From assembly GCA_947567585.1 (NCBI GenBank), contig CANONE010000096.1:1-8143 (forward strand): a stretch of 8,143 nt of DNA, given 5' to 3'. The DNA is from an uncultured Clostridia bacterium (GTDB taxonomy: Bacteria; Bacillota; Clostridia; Oscillospirales; Acutalibacteraceae). Of the stretch, positions 6,278-8,143 are shown one piece after another. The notes beneath the pieces are model-generated. The model did no database searches. It was not told the DNA's origin and was given only the letters and a program-made list of their open reading frames with translations. The first letter of the stretch is position 1. Every line of letters starts with the position of its first letter. A program made the translations under genes and the position numbers.

Positions 6278-7033
6278 CTAAATATTTTGAACTTCTATAT
6301 GATGCAGTATATCCACAAATTCTTCCCAACTGGACACAGCCAGGTAAGGGAAATCTACATCCTCCGGCTCCCGGCCCTCCCGGTTCAGCCATACGGGGAA
6401 AATCCCGGCGGCATGGGCGCCGCAGACGTCAAATTGGAAATTGTCGCCGCAGTACCACACCTTTTCTGGGGGCAGGCCGGCCTTTCGCAGGGCAATTTGG
6501 AACAATAGGGGATTGGGCTTGCGGATTCCATACTCGCTGGAAGCCAGGATGAACTCAAACCAGTTCTCTGGCAGCAGGCGCTGCATCCGCCGGGCCAATG
6601 CCTGGCCTGACCAGCAGATATTGCTGATCACCCCTGTGCGGATGCCGGATTTGTGCAGGTCATCCAGCATGCTGGATGCGCCCGGCACTTGTTCGCCCAA
6701 GGACACGGCATCCCAAAGGATGCATTCCAGCTCCTCCATAGGCAGCGTAAAGGTTAAGCCAAAAAACTCATAGGTTGCCCGCAGGGCCTGCCACTCGTGA
6801 AGCTCAAAGCCCAAGTCCCGGCAGGGCTGGATATCCGCGAAGAAGGCATTGCCGAACCGGCAGAAATCCTCTGGCGTTATGCCGCTGGGGTTCTGGTCAA
6901 TATAACGGAAGACTTCCCTCTCCCCCTTGAGAAAATCCATTCCGGTTTCCATCAGCAGCGTTTCCCCATAATCGAACACCACCATTTCCAGCTTAGGAAC
7001 GCCTCTCTCGGTACAATTGAAAAAGCGTGTCAC
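6278..7033 (-). CDS. HAD-superfamily hydrolase-like protein (subfamily IA type)
   Basis: A 251-aa haloacid-dehalogenase-fold protein; substrate unknown. Motif I is VVFDYGETLL, with the nucleophile at Asp21. Motif II Ser137 lies in GVISN (134-138), motif III Lys172 in GIRKPNP (169-175), and motif IV is GDNFQFD with Asp197 and Asp202. A helical C1-type cap fits in about residues 33-115. At the second motif-I position, where phosphatases have Asp, there is Gly23, so the usual general acid is missing. Related HAD proteins with a DxGxT motif exist, so activity is not excluded. The GTG start at 7033 is supported by GGAGG 7 nt upstream. Met17, just before motif I, is the alternative. The gene starts 13 nt after the transporter stop and ends 16 nt before aconitase, so it is firmly within the operon. 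It may be a metabolite-repair or housekeeping phosphatase, which is inference only. Confidence 0.88.
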   Translation of the reverse strand: MTRFFNCTERGVPKLEMVVFDYGETLLMETGMDFLKGEREVFRYIDQNPSGITPEDFCRFGNAFFADIQPCRDLGFELHEWQALRATYEFFGLTFTLPMEELECILWDAVSLGEQVPGASSMLDDLHKSGIRTGVISNICWSGQALARRMQRLLPENWFEFILASSEYGIRKPNPLLFQIALRKAGLPPEKVWYCGDNFQFDVCGAHAAGIFPVWLNREGREPEDVDFPYLAVSSWEEFVDILHHIEVQNI

Positions 7034-7040
7034 GGAATCC

Positions 7041-7045
7041 CCTCC
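7041..7045 (-). promoter_or_regulatory. Ribosome binding site deciding the HAD GTG start
   Basis: GGAGG on the - strand, 7 nt before the GTG at 7033, sitting right at the transporter stop codon. This favours GTG over the internal Met17 and suggests translation re-initiates from the upstream gene. Confidence 0.75.
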
Positions 7046-7046
7046 A

Positions 7047-7985
7047 TCATAAAAACGAAAAATATGTAAGCCCCCAAATAAAGAGGAACATGGTCCCGAT
7101 AGACAGCACCGAGCTGAAGATCACCAGCTGCCCGGCCAGCTGGTCGTCCCCGCCCAGCTGCTGGGCCATGGTGAAGGAGGACACGGCGATGGGAGAACCG
7201 AAGAGGGTCAGCAGTACCGCCAGCTCCGGCCCCCGAAAGCCCATGAGGATGGCCGCGCCCAGAAAGGCGGCGGGATAGGTGATGAGCTTTACCAGCAAAG
7301 TCAGCGCCAGGGGCCGGGCGTAGCGGCCGGTTTCACCAAAGCTCATGGAAGCCCCCAGCACCACAAATGCCAGCGGGGTAGCCACCGCCGCCAAAGTCGA
7401 GGTGGTGCTGTAGACCACATCCGGCAGCCTAAAGGAGAAGTAGTTACACGCAATACCGGCTATGGAGGCCAGAATCAGGGGATTGGTCACAATGCCCTTA
7501 AGCACCTTCCACAGGCTGGGCCGCTGGCCGTTGAACATCTCCAGGGCCAGCACGGCCAGGGCGTTGAACATGGGAATGATCACGGCAATCAGGATGGAAG
7601 CCATGCCCGCCGCCTCGCTGCCAAAGAGAGTCATGCTGATGGGAATGCCATACAACACAAAATTGCTGCGGAACATCCCCTGGAGCATGACGCCCCGGCG
7701 GGCGTTTTCCTGCTCCGTCAGCAGCACCAGCACCAGCGAGACCAGGAACGCAATCAGTACCCCGGCCACGGCGAAAACCAACAGGTTGCTGCGGAAGCTG
7801 CCGGCCATATCGGAATCATAGACATTCTTGAATACCAGTAAGGGCAGAAAAGTTTTAAAGATCAGCTTGTTTACCTGCTTGGCAGAGGTATCGTTGAGAA
7901 TGCCGGCCAGCTTCACAATATATCCTAGGAGCATCATGATGAACAGCGGCAGAACTGTGTTTAAGGCAACAAAAAGGCTTTCCAT
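7047..7985 (-). CDS. AEC-family (auxin efflux carrier-like) transporter
   Basis: Integral membrane carrier of the AEC family. Characterised bacterial members such as the MdcF type are linked to organic acids; here the substrate is unknown. The 312-aa protein shows about ten hydrophobic segments (roughly 5-25, 36-54, 66-89, 104-122, 128-150, 167-185, 193-215, 226-249, 253-273, 285-309), the usual 5+5 layout. Family features visible are LPLFIMMLLGYIVKLAGIL (12-30), TNPLILASIAGI (167-178) with the Asn-Pro of a mid-protein helix, ATPLAFVVLGASMS (202-215) and PIAVSSFTMAQQLGGD (265-280). The start at 7985 is chosen over 8012 because GAGGAG lies 7 nt upstream. It leads the operon with the HAD, aconitase and icd genes, so export or uptake of citrate, malate or a similar acid is plausible but inferred. 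Confidence 0.92.
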   Translation of the reverse strand: MESLFVALNTVLPLFIMMLLGYIVKLAGILNDTSAKQVNKLIFKTFLPLLVFKNVYDSDMAGSFRSNLLVFAVAGVLIAFLVSLVLVLLTEQENARRGVMLQGMFRSNFVLYGIPISMTLFGSEAAGMASILIAVIIPMFNALAVLALEMFNGQRPSLWKVLKGIVTNPLILASIAGIACNYFSFRLPDVVYSTTSTLAAVATPLAFVVLGASMSFGETGRYARPLALTLLVKLITYPAAFLGAAILMGFRGPELAVLLTLFGSPIAVSSFTMAQQLGGDDQLAGQLVIFSSVLSIGTMFLFIWGLTYFSFL

Positions 7986-7992
7986 ATACAAT

Positions 7993-7998
7993 CTCCTC
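7993..7998 (-). promoter_or_regulatory. Ribosome binding site fixing the transporter start
   Basis: GAGGAG on the - strand, 7 nt before the ATG at 7985. The in-frame ORF start 27 nt upstream would add a charged nonapeptide that reads through this site, so it is rejected. Confidence 0.85.
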
Positions 7999-8033
7999 AC
8001 TTTATCACGCAAAAGCGGCGGGGTGTGGGAAAT

Positions 8034-8062
8034 ATTATACCATGGATTTCGGTTTCTTGCAA
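8034..8062 (-). promoter_or_regulatory. Sigma-A promoter of the transporter-HAD-acn-icd operon
   Basis: On the - strand -35 TTGCAA (8057-8062) and a perfect -10 TATAAT (8034-8039) are 17 nt apart, with an extended -10 TGG directly before the hexamer. Transcription should start near 8027, leaving a leader of about 42 nt. The -35 is only 4/6 to consensus and overlaps a palindrome, as expected for a regulated promoter. Confidence 0.8.
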
Positions 8063-8075
8063 GCCGGGGCTTGCA
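8058..8075. promoter_or_regulatory. Palindrome over the -35 box, candidate operator
   Basis: TGCAAGCC-GG-GGCTTGCA is a perfect inverted repeat with 8-bp arms and a 2-nt centre. Its left arm covers most of the -35 box of the transporter promoter. Length and position suit the site of a dimeric repressor or activator. The regulator is not encoded in the window and the motif is not one I recognise. Confidence 0.6.
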
Positions 8076-8105
8076 TCCCGGCCCAAAAGGCGCGGTATAT
8101 CATTA

Positions 8106-8143
8106 AGTGCGAAAGAGCTAATTAGCTCGGACGCACTATTTTT
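8106..8143 (+). terminator. Long hairpin followed by T-run at the window edge
   Basis: Outer stem AGTGCG/CGCACT (8106-8111 and 8132-8137) and inner palindrome GAGCTAATTAGCTC (8115-8128) are separated by a symmetric 3+3 internal loop (AAA/GGA). An A and at least five T residues (8138-8143) follow on the + strand, so it resembles a + strand terminator. No + strand gene is visible between the transporter promoter and this hairpin. It could end a small RNA or a short leader started from a divergent promoter, or belong to a feature beyond the window. Confidence 0.45.

Noticed and set aside
5812..6552. Long + strand frame opposite the aconitase 5' end and HAD 3' end
   Set aside because: It is Gly/His/Ala-rich antisense translation spanning two real genes, with no family match and no start signals.
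7986..8012. Longer transporter start at 8012
   Set aside because: It would encode a charged leader running through the GAGGAG site that correctly precedes the ATG at 7985.
1..8143. CRISPR array, tRNA/rRNA, insertion sequence, toxin-antitoxin or defence genes
   Set aside because: No regularly spaced repeats, cloverleaf-like sequence, transposase or nuclease motifs, or small paired toxin-antitoxin frames were found on either strand.

Overview
The window looks like a chromosomal piece of a GC-rich Clostridia-type Firmicute, probably an Oscillospiraceae-like gut anaerobe. The reasons are strong AGGAG/GGAGG ribosome sites with about 7-nt spacing, canonical sigma-A promoters, a SleB-type cell-wall hydrolase, a BirA/BioY biotin pair with a Firmicute-style operator, and a eukaryotic-type NADP isocitrate dehydrogenase. 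The organism call is inference; no rRNA or other marker is present. Seven protein genes are seen. One lies on the + strand (5'-truncated, at the left edge) and six on the - strand.

Layout: (1) 2-649 +, the C-terminal part of a secreted SleB-like hydrolase. It converges on the biotin operon at a perfect, probably bidirectional terminator (654-690). (2) 692-2737 -, a three-gene operon in the order birA, bioY, DUF1284. The genes are 1 nt apart (birA/bioY) or overlap by 4 nt (bioY/DUF1284). Upstream, at 2767-2824, is a textbook sigma-A promoter whose -35 box lies inside an inverted repeat with BirA-operator geometry. This suggests biotin-dependent autoregulation of uptake and ligation. No biotin-synthesis genes are visible. 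(3) 2937-7985 -, a probable four-gene operon in the order AEC transporter, HAD hydrolase, aconitase, NADP isocitrate dehydrogenase, ending at a terminator at 2861-2896. The last two enzymes convert citrate to 2-oxoglutarate with NADPH formation, the usual supply route for glutamate in anaerobes without a full TCA cycle. The transporter may move a related organic acid. A promoter (8034-8062) with an 18-bp palindrome over its -35 box lies upstream of the transporter. Between aconitase and isocitrate dehydrogenase sits an unusual run of three tight hairpins (4190-4251). (4) The right edge (8106-8143) holds a long hairpin followed by T residues whose owner is unknown.

No CRISPR array, tRNA/rRNA gene, insertion sequence, phage gene or defence system was seen. 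The genes are mostly core metabolism. The points worth a second look are regulatory DNA: the BirA operator, the palindromic promoter and the triple-hairpin element. Two protein details also stand out: a HAD protein lacking the second motif-I aspartate, and a cysteine-rich DUF1284 protein translationally coupled to bioY.
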